In this document: positions 15,457 through 22,465 of the stretch, one piece after another
Numbering within the stretch: the stretch's first letter is position 1
Layout: each line of letters begins with the position of its first letter
From: JARIHD01 sp036392795
Lineage (GTDB): Bacteria > Patescibacteriota > Saccharimonadia > Saccharimonadales > UBA4665
Direction: 5' to 3'
Length of the DNA stretch: 28,230 nt
NCBI GenBank assembly: GCA_036392795.1
Contig: DASVXH010000084.1
Span: 1 to 28,230 of the forward strand
Position numbers and translations under genes: made by a program
Notes under the pieces: generated by a model
Database searches by the model: none
Told to the model about the DNA's origin: nothing
Seen by the model: only the letters and a program-made list of their open reading frames with translations

Positions 15457-16305
15457 ATGAATAAAAAACGCAAAATCATCCTCGTTATTTCAATCCTATT
15501 TGTATTATTATTGGCCAGCATTGCCGCCTTGGCTTTAACGGGACGAAAAACACCTCTGGCCGGCATGATTACTAACGTTCAATCAAATCAGTGCAAGACG
15601 CTTGCCCATAAGCTCTTGAATGTCAAAAATGCCACCTATCCTTTCCATAGGTGCGAACAACAGAGATATAAGACTGCTGATAGTAACAAATCTGTAACCA
15701 GAGTGTACGTAGTCGCCGGTACAGTTGAAAGACAATGGGAGTTTGAATGTGGATTTAACGCAGAATGTGCCACTTATGTAGGTTGGTTTGACGAAAATGA
15801 CAATCTTTTTGATTTTACCGAACCGCCACGCGTTGCCAATCATGACCCTGCCGTATACACACTGGGTTGCGGACGGGTCAATTCCTCATCAGTAAATGAT
15901 ATTGAAGTCAAACCAAAAGTAGTGTTTGAGCGCGGTAAATATTGGTGGAAAATAGAATACAACAGTACGCCGACGAATACCCAGGAACAGACGTGCAAAG
16001 TTAACGGTGTCTCACTTGTCGGCTACAAAGAAACACTGTCAAGCGTAAAAGCCGAGTACCTATTCCGTACTGACAACTGTCAGATCGACGTACCCACTCC
16101 TTGTCAAACCGCCCTGGCCTTAAAAACGAAATCGGCTGAACCATGTAAATACGAACTGCAAGAGGCAAACAGCATTCAGTCCAAATACGATCTTGAATGT
16201 ACCTCAAACTATATCGCCCAAACAGGAGACACTGCTTTATGTGGCACAGAAGCAAACTATGGCAAGATAACTTGCGATAACATCGTGAGTGTTAGACAGT
16301 TTTAG
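15457..16305 (+). CDS. Secreted or anchored cysteine-rich protein of unknown function
   Basis: From the ATG at 15457 the protein has 282 residues. It starts with a short basic tail (MNKKRK) and one hydrophobic segment (about 7-28), then a wholly extracytoplasmic part with 12 cysteines, often in C-x(3-6) neighbourhoods such as FECGFNAEC and NCQIDVPTPC. The even count and export signal suggest disulfide bonds. The composition is rich in Asn, Lys and Thr and its base composition is more AT-rich than the neighbours. That could reflect transfer or fast evolution. No family is recognised. It ends just before the tRNA terminator, which points the other way. Confidence 0.65.
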   Translation: MNKKRKIILVISILFVLLLASIAALALTGRKTPLAGMITNVQSNQCKTLAHKLLNVKNATYPFHRCEQQRYKTADSNKSVTRVYVVAGTVERQWEFECGFNAECATYVGWFDENDNLFDFTEPPRVANHDPAVYTLGCGRVNSSSVNDIEVKPKVVFERGKYWWKIEYNSTPTNTQEQTCKVNGVSLVGYKETLSSVKAEYLFRTDNCQIDVPTPCQTALALKTKSAEPCKYELQEANSIQSKYDLECTSNYIAQTGDTALCGTEANYGKITCDNIVSVRQF

Positions 16306-16307
16306 AC

Positions 16308-16331
16308 AAAAAAGAACCCTTTATAGGGTTC
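16308..16331 (-). terminator. Rho-independent terminator of the tRNA-Pro(UGG) transcript
   Basis: On the minus strand the stem GAACCCT-ATAA-AGGGTTC is followed directly by six T residues (16313 to 16308). It begins about 25 nt after the tRNA 3' end. The opposite strand has no T run immediately after the hairpin. Confidence 0.8.
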
Positions 16332-16355
16332 CTGGAAAAAATGATAATTCGTTTA

Positions 16356-16432
16356 TGGTCGGGGTGAAAGGACTCGAACCTTCGACCTCGCGGTCCCAAA
16401 CCGCGCGCGCTAGCCAACTGCGCCACACCCCG
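16356..16432 (-). tRNA. tRNA-Pro (anticodon TGG)
   Basis: The 77-nt cloverleaf has acceptor stem CGGGGTG/CACCCCG, D stem GCGC/GCGC, anticodon stem CGCGG/CCGCG and loop TTTGGGA, giving anticodon TGG with G37. The T arm is GAAGG-TTCGAGT-CCTTT, with discriminator A and encoded CCA. It reads proline codons CCA/CCG and probably all CCN. The first 28 bases equal those of the tRNA-Pro(CGG) at 7688, in opposite orientation. Confidence 0.96.
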
Positions 16433-16467
16433 GACTGACCGGTGCCATTACTGGCATAACAGGGGCT

Positions 16468-16476
16468 AGTATAACA
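16468..16476 (-). promoter_or_regulatory. Extended -10 promoter of tRNA-Pro(UGG)
   Basis: Minus-strand TGt-TATACT (hexamer 16473 to 16468) lies about 35 nt upstream of the mature 5' end, leaving a short 5' leader for RNase P. No strong -35 is seen, as expected with an extended -10. Confidence 0.5.
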
Positions 16477-16611
16477 CAAGATTCCACCTATTACTACTTC
16501 AGAAAATCGTAAAACGGAAAATATTTATGAGCATCGTACGGTTACCCGCGAATTGTCCTATGCAACACCGCACAGTCTGGTTAGCAAACCGGTTGGTCCC
16601 AGTCGCTTTAA

Positions 16612-17409
16612 CTAAAATACTTCGCGAATATGCGTAGCAGCCGTCGCCAAGCCGGTTTGCTCATTTACGGAAATCAATAGTGCATTGAGCTGCATACGGC
16701 CACCAGTCTCTAGCTCGTTTTTGGTTTGATAACCGTCACGCCAGCGGGGAATTAGGCTATCAAAGGTAACACCCAGCGACGAATCAAGCGAGCCGCACAT
16801 ACCCACATCCGTTATGTGAGCTGTTCCCTTGGGTAAAACTTCAGCGTCGGCCGTCGGCACGTGCCAGTGATCGCCAATTACAGCAGTTACACGGCCGTCC
16901 AGATAGTAGCCGATAATCATTTTTTCACTACTAAAATCTCCATGGAAGTTAACGACCACGGCTACTTTTTTGTGAGCTTTTTCGGCTTCTAAGATGCCGT
17001 CTATAATCTGCAATGGATTGTCCAACTGTAAATCGGCGTCTTTGCCGACGATTTTGCCCAGCAAACTAACCACCAATACATCGCCCTGGGCAGTCCTTGC
17101 ATAAGCCTGCCCCAATCCCGGTGTTCCTACCGGATAATTGGCCGGACGAATTATTGCCTGAGCCGGGTCATTCAGCTGGGGGTAGATTTCTTTACGGTAG
17201 AGTGAATGATTGCCACCCGTACACACATCAACCCCGGCTTTACGAATCCGGGCTACATCTTCGGGACGAATTCCTTTACCGTCGGACAAATTTTCGGCCT
17301 GAGCAATCACCAGGTTAATATTGTGTTTTTGACGGATGGCTGGCAAATGTTTTTCGACCACCCCAATACCAGGTTCTGCCATAATGTCACCTAGATAGAG
17401 TATGTTCAT
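16612..17409 (-). CDS. ymdB: YmdB-family metallophosphoesterase
   Basis: The protein has 265 residues from the ATG at 17409; the upstream in-frame start at 17433 adds residues not seen in the family, which begins M-x-I-L-x-x-G-D. Metal ligands fall at the expected places: D8, E39-N40, N67-H68, H156 in VNFHGDFSSEK, and H181-x-H183. YmdB proteins are cytoplasmic dimetal phosphodiesterases acting on 2',3'-cyclic nucleotides. In Bacillus ymdB is encoded beside rny and affects biofilm choice and RNase Y. Here it is the last gene of an rny operon, two genes away. A TACAAT box 11 bases upstream may give it an extra promoter. No terminator is obvious after it. Confidence 0.87.
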   Translation of the reverse strand: MNILYLGDIMAEPGIGVVEKHLPAIRQKHNINLVIAQAENLSDGKGIRPEDVARIRKAGVDVCTGGNHSLYRKEIYPQLNDPAQAIIRPANYPVGTPGLGQAYARTAQGDVLVVSLLGKIVGKDADLQLDNPLQIIDGILEAEKAHKKVAVVVNFHGDFSSEKMIIGYYLDGRVTAVIGDHWHVPTADAEVLPKGTAHITDVGMCGSLDSSLGVTFDSLIPRWRDGYQTKNELETGGRMQLNALLISVNEQTGLATAATHIREVF

Positions 17410-17446
17410 GCGTAAAAGGTATTGTAGCGCCAAAAAGCCTATCCGG

Positions 17447-18058
17447 CTAGAGGTCGATGTCGTTTTCGATCTTCAATATTGCCTTGACATCGGCCACAAT
17501 TTGATCAGGCGACATCGCCAAAACCACGTGCATGCCCAAGGCCCGTGCTGGTTCGGTGCATTTTTCCTGGTCATCAATAAATAGAATCTCCTGAGGCCGG
17601 ACATTTAGCTTCTCCAGGACATATTTATAGATTCCCGGATCGGGTTTGGCATACCCGATTTCGCACGACAGGAACACCGGATCAAATCCGTCATAATAGC
17701 CTCGAGCGCGCAGACGCTCGGCATTGACCGAAAAAACGTTTGATAAAATACCAGTTACAATCCCATGACGAGGAAGCTGCCGCGCCAAATCCATTACCTG
17801 GGGACTTAGATTGACAAGTTCGGTTTTGGCAACGAATTCGTCTTTGGTAAGCTGCTTGTTTTTGGCGTAGCGTTGGTTGATTGCCGCAAAAAAATCAGCC
17901 TCCTGAATATTGCCGCGTCGAAGGTCGGCATGCAGATCTGCGATATCGACAGTTTCTGGTGGCAAACCCAGAATCTCTGCCACCACACCGGTGATATAGC
18001 CGCGTTTGCCCGTTTCGGTCAGCACACCGCCAAAGTCAAATAATACTGCCTTTATCAT
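17447..18058 (-). CDS. HAD-superfamily hydrolase
   Basis: This 203-residue protein has the four HAD motifs: VLFDFGGVLTE with nucleophile D8, GILSN with the Ser of motif II, the motif III Lys in YAKPDPGIY, and LFIDDQ with paired Asp. A helical cap (about residues 16-85) marks it as subfamily I. Such enzymes remove phosphate from small metabolites or nucleotides; the substrate is unknown. I chose the ATG at 18058 over the GTG at 18064 because the family begins M-I-K-A. It follows the P-loop kinase by only a few bases and precedes ymdB by 37, all in one direction. An opposing kinase/phosphatase pair is possible. Confidence 0.83.
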   Translation of the reverse strand: MIKAVLFDFGGVLTETGKRGYITGVVAEILGLPPETVDIADLHADLRRGNIQEADFFAAINQRYAKNKQLTKDEFVAKTELVNLSPQVMDLARQLPRHGIVTGILSNVFSVNAERLRARGYYDGFDPVFLSCEIGYAKPDPGIYKYVLEKLNVRPQEILFIDDQEKCTEPARALGMHVVLAMSPDQIVADVKAILKIENDIDL

Positions 18059-18064
18059 CTGCAC

Positions 18065-18610
18065 TTATTGTAAGTTGTTTTGTTGAATGAGCGCAAATTG
18101 TTCGTCGAACTGACGCTTTTGTTCTTCCGCGGTCGCCAGACCATCAATGTGGATAACCAGCTCATCGTCACCCGGTTTTTCGAGGCGTTTGGCCATCTTT
18201 TCGACCAAATTTTCTTCCATCAATTTATGACCTTCGGTCTTTTCTCGTTCAATCGTACGTTCTTTAGCAATTTCCAAAGGAGTTTGAACCCACACAACAA
18301 TACCGGTCGCGCCATGTTTTTTGGCGATAGCGCGAACATGATTACGCACAAAGCGTTGGTTATGATTTGCGTCCGAAATAACATTTGCCAGCCCACTCTC
18401 CAGAACCTGCCCCGCAGCGTACTGAGCGGCATTATTTACGAGTGCCTTATTTTCGGCGGTGTACAATTCCGGCCGGTCTTCGCCAAACATTTGCCAACGC
18501 AGAGGATCCACCCTAAACAGCACCGCACCGGTATGTGGTGCCAGCCATTTAGAAACATAACTTTTTCCCGATCCCAGAAAGCCCAACATTAGAAACAGAT
18601 AGCGCTGCAT
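18065..18610 (-). CDS. P-loop kinase-like ATPase (AAA_33/zeta-like small-molecule kinase)
   Basis: The 181-residue protein starts LFLMLGFLGSGKS, a Walker A with G10-x4-G15-K16-S17. A VISDANHN segment near residue 80 is the Walker B/substrate-loop region. VVWVQTPLEIAKERTIERE (about 105-123) is typical of the lid and base-binding region of AAA_33 and gluconate-kinase-like enzymes, which phosphorylate small molecules or RNA ends. A toxin role (zeta-like) is unlikely because no antitoxin is next to it and it sits in a housekeeping operon. It begins 11 nt after the rny stop and runs into the HAD gene, so a linked function in RNA or nucleotide processing is a fair inference. Confidence 0.75.
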   Translation of the reverse strand: MQRYLFLMLGFLGSGKSYVSKWLAPHTGAVLFRVDPLRWQMFGEDRPELYTAENKALVNNAAQYAAGQVLESGLANVISDANHNQRFVRNHVRAIAKKHGATGIVVWVQTPLEIAKERTIEREKTEGHKLMEENLVEKMAKRLEKPGDDELVIHIDGLATAEEQKRQFDEQFALIQQNNLQ

Positions 18611-18621
18611 ATGTGGTTAGA

Positions 18622-20136
18622 TTATTTGGCGAATTCGACCGCGCGGGTTTCGCGGATCACATTTACTTTTATCGTGCCCGGATATTGCATAGTCGATTCG
18701 ATCTTTGTGGCAATGTCGCGAGCTAAACGGATAGCGGCCAGGTCGTCAATTGACTGTGGTTTTACAAAAACACGAACTTCACGGCCAGCCGAAATAGCGT
18801 AGGCCTTTTCGATGCCATCAAAACCAGTAGCCACATTCTCCAGCTCTTTCATGCGCTCGACAAAATTCTCGGCCGAGATATTGCGGGCACCGGGACGGGC
18901 GGCACTTATAGCGTCAACGACGCGAACAATTATCGATTCGACGGTAGTCGCTTCAACGTCGTCGTGATGCTGTTCAGCAGCGATTGCTACAGCTTCGGGC
19001 GCGCCGTATTTGCGCAGCATTTCACCACTGATGTGGTGGTGCTTGCCTTCCATTTTGTGGGTCAGGGCTTTGCCTAGATCATGGACAAGTGCGGCATATT
19101 TGGCGGTTTTGACGTTGGCACCGATTTCTTCGGCAATAATACCAGCGATATGCGCCATTTCGGTACTGTGTTTCAATACATTTTGGCCGTAACTAGTGCG
19201 GAATTTCAGCTCACCCAACAGGTGCAGGATTTCCTTTGGAATACCGATCACGCCAACTTCACGGGCAGCATCTTCACCGGCACGAACAACGTCTTTTTCG
19301 ACGTTCTTTTGGGCCTTTGCTACGACTTCTTCGATGCGTCCGGGATGGATGCGGCCATCCTTCATCAGCATTTCCAGTGCCTGGCGGGCAACTTCGCGGC
19401 GCACAGGGTCAAAACTGGAAAGCACGACGTAACCAGGAGTATCATCAACCATTATATCCACACCAGTAGCACGCTGGAGCGCTTGAATATTACGGCCCTC
19501 TTTGCCGATAATGCGGCCTTTCATTTCTTCGTCTTCCAGTTTAACGCTGGTAACAGTGCGCTCAGCGGTTACTTCGCTGGCCATGCGTTCCATGGCCGTC
19601 GCAATGATAAGTGCAGCCTGGTCCTCGGCCTGGTCTTTGGCCTCATTTTGCAGTTTGGCAACCAAGCCCGTCAAATCGCCACGAATATCGCGCTCGGTCA
19701 TTTGCATGAGTTTTTCGGCGGCTTCGTCTTTGGTCAGTTTAGCGATTTTTTCCAGCTTTTCTTGCTGACGGGTGCGAATAGCTCGAATCTCGTCTTTTAG
19801 TTCTTCGACTTCAGATTCGCCCTTGCGCAGTTTCTCACCACGCTTGTCGAGCTCATCCAGTTTGCGATCCAGCACTTCTTCGCGGGAAACCAGACGCTTT
19901 TCGATTTCTTTGAATTCTTTACGGCGTTGCTGTTCTTCGTCGCGGGCTTTATCGGCAATTTTATTGGCTTCGTCGCGGGCAGCAGCCAGAGCTTTATCGG
20001 CCTCTTTTTTAGCTTTAGCTAATTCTTTTTCGGCCTGATCTTGAGCAGATCCCAGTTTCTTTTTAGTTATAACAGTGTTCGCTCCAAAGCCAACAGCAAG
20101 CCCAGCCACAGCGAGCACTATGGTAATTGGGTCCAT
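18622..20136 (-). CDS. rny: Ribonuclease Y
   Basis: This 504-residue protein has the standard RNase Y order: one N-terminal membrane helix (about 3-20), a long charged coiled coil (about 25-190), a KH domain with GRIIGKEGRNIQ near 207-218, and an HD phosphohydrolase domain with VHDLGK near 350 and EQHHDD later. It is the endonuclease that starts mRNA decay at the membrane in bacteria without RNase E. The frame extends to a TTG at 20142. I chose the ATG at 20136 because AAGGA lies at the right distance from it and too close to the TTG. It heads the operon rny, P-loop kinase, HAD, ymdB. Its promoter is about 150 nt upstream with a folded leader. Confidence 0.97.
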   Translation of the reverse strand: MDPITIVLAVAGLAVGFGANTVITKKKLGSAQDQAEKELAKAKKEADKALAAARDEANKIADKARDEEQQRRKEFKEIEKRLVSREEVLDRKLDELDKRGEKLRKGESEVEELKDEIRAIRTRQQEKLEKIAKLTKDEAAEKLMQMTERDIRGDLTGLVAKLQNEAKDQAEDQAALIIATAMERMASEVTAERTVTSVKLEDEEMKGRIIGKEGRNIQALQRATGVDIMVDDTPGYVVLSSFDPVRREVARQALEMLMKDGRIHPGRIEEVVAKAQKNVEKDVVRAGEDAAREVGVIGIPKEILHLLGELKFRTSYGQNVLKHSTEMAHIAGIIAEEIGANVKTAKYAALVHDLGKALTHKMEGKHHHISGEMLRKYGAPEAVAIAAEQHHDDVEATTVESIIVRVVDAISAARPGARNISAENFVERMKELENVATGFDGIEKAYAISAGREVRVFVKPQSIDDLAAIRLARDIATKIESTMQYPGTIKVNVIRETRAVEFAK

Positions 20137-20150
20137 ACGCAAATTCCTTT

Positions 20151-20203
20151 CTTGGTGCAGATACCAAGGGTAACGGCGTCGCTATCACTTCTCTAGCCGT
20201 TCC
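20151..20203 (-). promoter_or_regulatory. Structured 5' leader of rny (two hairpins)
   Basis: Hairpin 1 is CTTGGT-ATCTGC-ACCAAG, which occupies 20151-20168 and ends directly before AAAGGA, the rny ribosome binding site. Hairpin 2 pairs GGAACGGC (20203-20196) with GCCGTTaCC (20177-20169), with one bulge. The predicted leader is about 150 nt. A role in controlling rny translation or decay is inferred. Confidence 0.5.
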
Positions 20204-20292
20204 TTGTATGATCTGAAAATCAAAATGTAAGTTGATAAAAAATGTGGAAGCGGATTGCTTCTTATCGGAAATACTGCAAATCCTTAGATTAA

Positions 20293-20322
20293 ACTATACG
20301 CGTCGGTGCCGAAAAAGGTCAA
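20293..20322 (-). promoter_or_regulatory. Promoter of the rny operon
   Basis: On the minus strand TTGACC (20322 to 20317), 18-base spacer, TATAGT (20298 to 20293). Each hexamer matches the sigma70-type consensus at five of six positions. The -35 lies within the terminator hairpin of the preceding gene. Confidence 0.6.
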
Positions 20323-20333
20323 TAACCGACCTT
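20312..20333 (-). terminator. Terminator after the 20372-21151 gene
   Basis: On the minus strand AAGGTC-GGTTATT-GACCTT is followed by a short T run (20316 to 20312). It sits about 40 nt after the stop. The stem is only 6 bp, so termination may be partial. Confidence 0.55.
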
Positions 20334-20371
20334 AAATATTTTTGTCAAAGATATGTCAAAAAGAACTTTTG

Positions 20372-21151
20372 CTAGGATTTGGTGTTTTTAGACAGATACT
20401 TGCTGTCGTATTCGCCAAGAGTACGGAGACGGTTTTCGACTCCAAGCTTATAGCCACCGCGAACGAGAATTTTCTTGGGATCCTCCGGTGTTATGATACC
20501 TTCCAGCTTTTGATATGCCCGCCAGCTCGGTGGCGCCGGAATTATCACCGCTTGTGCATTACCGTAATTACGCTCCATCCAGTTGACGGCTATCTGGGTG
20601 CCGCCGGTGGGGTTATTTTGCCACCTTTCGGCAACGACATCAGTGAGGCCAGCCAGAGTCAACAGGGCTCCATGGCGCAAAAACCGTAGCGCCTGGGTTA
20701 GCCTATCTGTCCTCGTTGACCGCATATGAATGCTCGATTCATAGTTTTCACGTAGCCATAAACCCCGGGCAACAATTGGACCACCACTAGCCGGATGCTG
20801 CAAACCCCAGGGACCATTGGCGCCGGATATTCCCAGACCCTTAGCAATGTCGGTATTAAACCGGCTTACCTTGTACCCTTTTTCCAGTCCTTTTATTCCT
20901 TGATTTTCCCGTTTGTTTCGCTCTATGAATTCAGAAATGTTGTAAGGAGGATACTGCGGATTTACCGTCGGTTCAAAACTGGAATATAAAACTAATTCTT
21001 GTGGTCGCTCATTTTCGTTAACCACCACGAGGCAGCCGATGTTAGGAGCCACTCGAAGGCGCGACTGATCGCAGTCTTCGTTCCACAGTGTATCCTCGAC
21101 AGTTTTTTCAAAGCCGGATCCGGCTACGGATATAAGATTCAGGTTCGACAT
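20372..21151 (-). CDS. Hypothetical protein, probably cytoplasmic
   Basis: From the ATG at 21151 the protein has 259 residues, no signal peptide and no membrane segment. The composition is balanced with many aromatic and Asn residues. Segments such as NIGCLVVVNENERPQELVLYS, NGPWGLQHPASGGPIVARG and a C-terminal PEDPKKILVRGG stand out, but I recognise no family. The start is chosen because an extended -10 (TGa-TATATT) ends eight bases before it, while the ATG at 21157 would lie inside the discriminator. It is a single-gene unit between the TsaB gene and rny with its own terminator. Confidence 0.6.
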   Translation of the reverse strand: MSNLNLISVAGSGFEKTVEDTLWNEDCDQSRLRVAPNIGCLVVVNENERPQELVLYSSFEPTVNPQYPPYNISEFIERNKRENQGIKGLEKGYKVSRFNTDIAKGLGISGANGPWGLQHPASGGPIVARGLWLRENYESSIHMRSTRTDRLTQALRFLRHGALLTLAGLTDVVAERWQNNPTGGTQIAVNWMERNYGNAQAVIIPAPPSWRAYQKLEGIITPEDPKKILVRGGYKLGVENRLRTLGEYDSKYLSKNTKS

Positions 21152-21159
21152 AGTCATGC

Positions 21160-21168
21160 AATATATCA
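21160..21168 (-). promoter_or_regulatory. Extended -10 promoter of the 20372-21151 gene
   Basis: Minus-strand TGa-TATATT (hexamer 21165 to 21160) followed by eight bases to the ATG at 21151, consistent with a leaderless transcript. Confidence 0.5.
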
Positions 21169-21189
21169 GGTTTCAGTTATTCTACAAAA

Positions 21190-21582
21190 TTATTTCTTTT
21201 GTTGCGTGATATGTACTGGTGAGCCATATTCGGGCAGCGCAATTTGATCGGAATGGTCGCGGGACAGCCGGTCTACACCATCGGCAATCCAGTCATCACC
21301 CCTGGATGCCACCACCGGAACTTCCAAACCATAGGCCAAAGCATTTGCAACGGTCAATCCGATACGCAGTCCCGTAAAGCTGCCAGGGCCGGCAAAAGCC
21401 ACAATTCCCTGCACGTCTTTTAGCTCTTTTTGCCTAGACGTTAAAAGGTCAATAATTTTTTTGTGCAGTGTCACCGATAATTCGCGGTGCGCATGCCACG
21501 TTTCGTAAGCCATTTGTTGATTATCATCAAATAAACCAATTTCGGCTTCGGGCTTGTCGGTTCGAATAGTCAAAATAAGCAT
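21190..21582 (-). CDS. tsaB: TsaB, short form (t6A tRNA modification)
   Basis: The protein has 130 residues from the ATG at 21582, whose TAATG overlaps the tsaE stop. It shows the N-terminal lobe of the TsaB actin-like fold: MLILTIRTD, ALGL-type strands, and FAGPGSFTGLRIG (63-75), the hallmark TsaB/TsaD segment. TsaB pairs with TsaD and TsaE to attach threonylcarbamoyl to A37 of ANN-decoding tRNAs. Typical bacterial TsaB has about 220-230 residues, so the second lobe is missing; the protein ends after VPVVASRGDDW plus a short tail. The usual I-D-T near residue 7 is I-R-T. Because the N-lobe carries the dimer interface, scaffolding may persist. Confidence 0.82.
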   Translation of the reverse strand: MLILTIRTDKPEAEIGLFDDNQQMAYETWHAHRELSVTLHKKIIDLLTSRQKELKDVQGIVAFAGPGSFTGLRIGLTVANALAYGLEVPVVASRGDDWIADGVDRLSRDHSDQIALPEYGSPVHITQQKK

Positions 21583-22052
21583 TAGTTTTGCACCTCTTGT
21601 CGTAAGTGATCCAATGTGGAGGGGCAACTGAACGTCAATCGGCGATCGCCCTCTGAGGTCTGCTCAATTTTGATAGTTAATCGTTCGTCAGGCAAGACAT
21701 GCTGCACCACATCGGCCCACTCCACCACTACGATGGCCCGAGGATCGACAACAACTTCTGCCAATTCATCAGCAACGATTCCAGCTTCATGCAAACGATA
21801 AAAATCAAAATGATGAACGTCGAGCGGTCCGGCATTATATATCTTGCTAATCGTAAAGGTAGGGCTGGCCACTCTGTCTGAACTACCCAGCCCGCGCATT
21901 AGACCACGCACAAAGGTCGTCTTTCCGCCGCCCAAGTCGCTAACCAGTTCAATAACTTCGCCGCCATGCAGCGCGCGAGCTACTTTTTCGGCCAACGCTT
22001 CGGTCTGTTCGGGGGTGGTAGTTATGGCATGCCAGGTCACGTTCTTACTCAC
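21582..22052 (-). CDS. tsaE: TsaE, tRNA t6A biosynthesis ATPase
   Basis: The 156-residue protein matches the TsaE (YjeE) family in length and order. Walker A is SDLGGGKTT (38-46, K44), with Gly in place of the common Ala. A SPTFTI segment (about 63-68) follows, then HFDFYRL (about 80-86), and VVVVEWAD (about 107-114) with the late Glu and Trp. TsaE binds the TsaBD complex and hydrolyses ATP in the t6A cycle. The start is a GTG that shares GTGA with the stop of the upstream membrane-protein gene, and its own stop is TAATG with tsaB. Expression should be tied to both neighbours. Confidence 0.92.
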   Translation of the reverse strand: MSKNVTWHAITTTPEQTEALAEKVARALHGGEVIELVSDLGGGKTTFVRGLMRGLGSSDRVASPTFTISKIYNAGPLDVHHFDFYRLHEAGIVADELAEVVVDPRAIVVVEWADVVQHVLPDERLTIKIEQTSEGDRRLTFSCPSTLDHLRQEVQN

Positions 22053-22465
22053 CGTTTTACATCATCCTGTTCATCGTTGTGTTCATAGGTGATGTCGCCA
22101 AACACCTTTTTGGTAATCAGCCGCAAAATCAGATACGACTGAGCCAGTGTACCAGCGATTAGGGTACTAAAAATAAGCTGTAATTGTTCCAGCTGACCAC
22201 TGTGCAAGGCCCAGACCAGGATAAACCAAATGCCCACGTTCTGAGCGGACAGAATTATAAAAACACCGAAAGCAAACCATGGTCGAAGTTTTATCTGTTG
22301 TCGTTTGTCACGAACTTCGATATCGCGTAGTACGCCGCGCCACTCCTCAATACTAAAGCGAGCCCCAGGAGTCTGCACTTTGACTACCCTAAAACTACGC
22401 GTCTCTGTCGGCAATATAGGATTAGCAGGAATGCCCACCGGTTGTGAAGCATCCTTTTTGACCAT
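22049..22465 (-). CDS. Small membrane protein with two predicted helices, partner of an ImmA/IrrE-type protease
   Basis: The 138-residue protein has a polar N-terminus of about 65 residues that includes IEEWRGVLRDIEVRDKRQQIKLRPW. Two hydrophobic segments follow (about 67-88 and 96-115), then an acidic and basic tail. No known domain is recognised. The ATG at 22465 shares its first base with the stop of the protease gene (TGATG) and its stop overlaps the tsaE start. This tight coupling suggests stoichiometric expression. A membrane substrate, anchor or inhibitor of the protease is a reasonable hypothesis, but nothing in the sequence proves it. Confidence 0.65.
   Translation of the reverse strand: MVKKDASQPVGIPANPILPTETRSFRVVKVQTPGARFSIEEWRGVLRDIEVRDKRQQIKLRPWFAFGVFIILSAQNVGIWFILVWALHSGQLEQLQLIFSTLIAGTLAQSYLILRLITKKVFGDITYEHNDEQDDVKR

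Noticed and set aside
18065..18610. P-loop kinase as a zeta-type toxin
   Set aside because: No antitoxin gene is adjacent and it lies inside an rny/ymdB operon; a metabolic or RNA kinase is more likely.
19081..19800. A 239-codon open frame on the plus strand
   Set aside because: It is antisense to the coiled-coil, KH and HD regions of rny, has no promoter or ribosome binding site, and its translation shows no fold. It arises from the codon bias of rny.
21190..21582. Short TsaB explained by a frameshift with the rest downstream
   Set aside because: The sequence after its stop is a short gap and the promoter of another gene; no frame there continues the TsaB second lobe.
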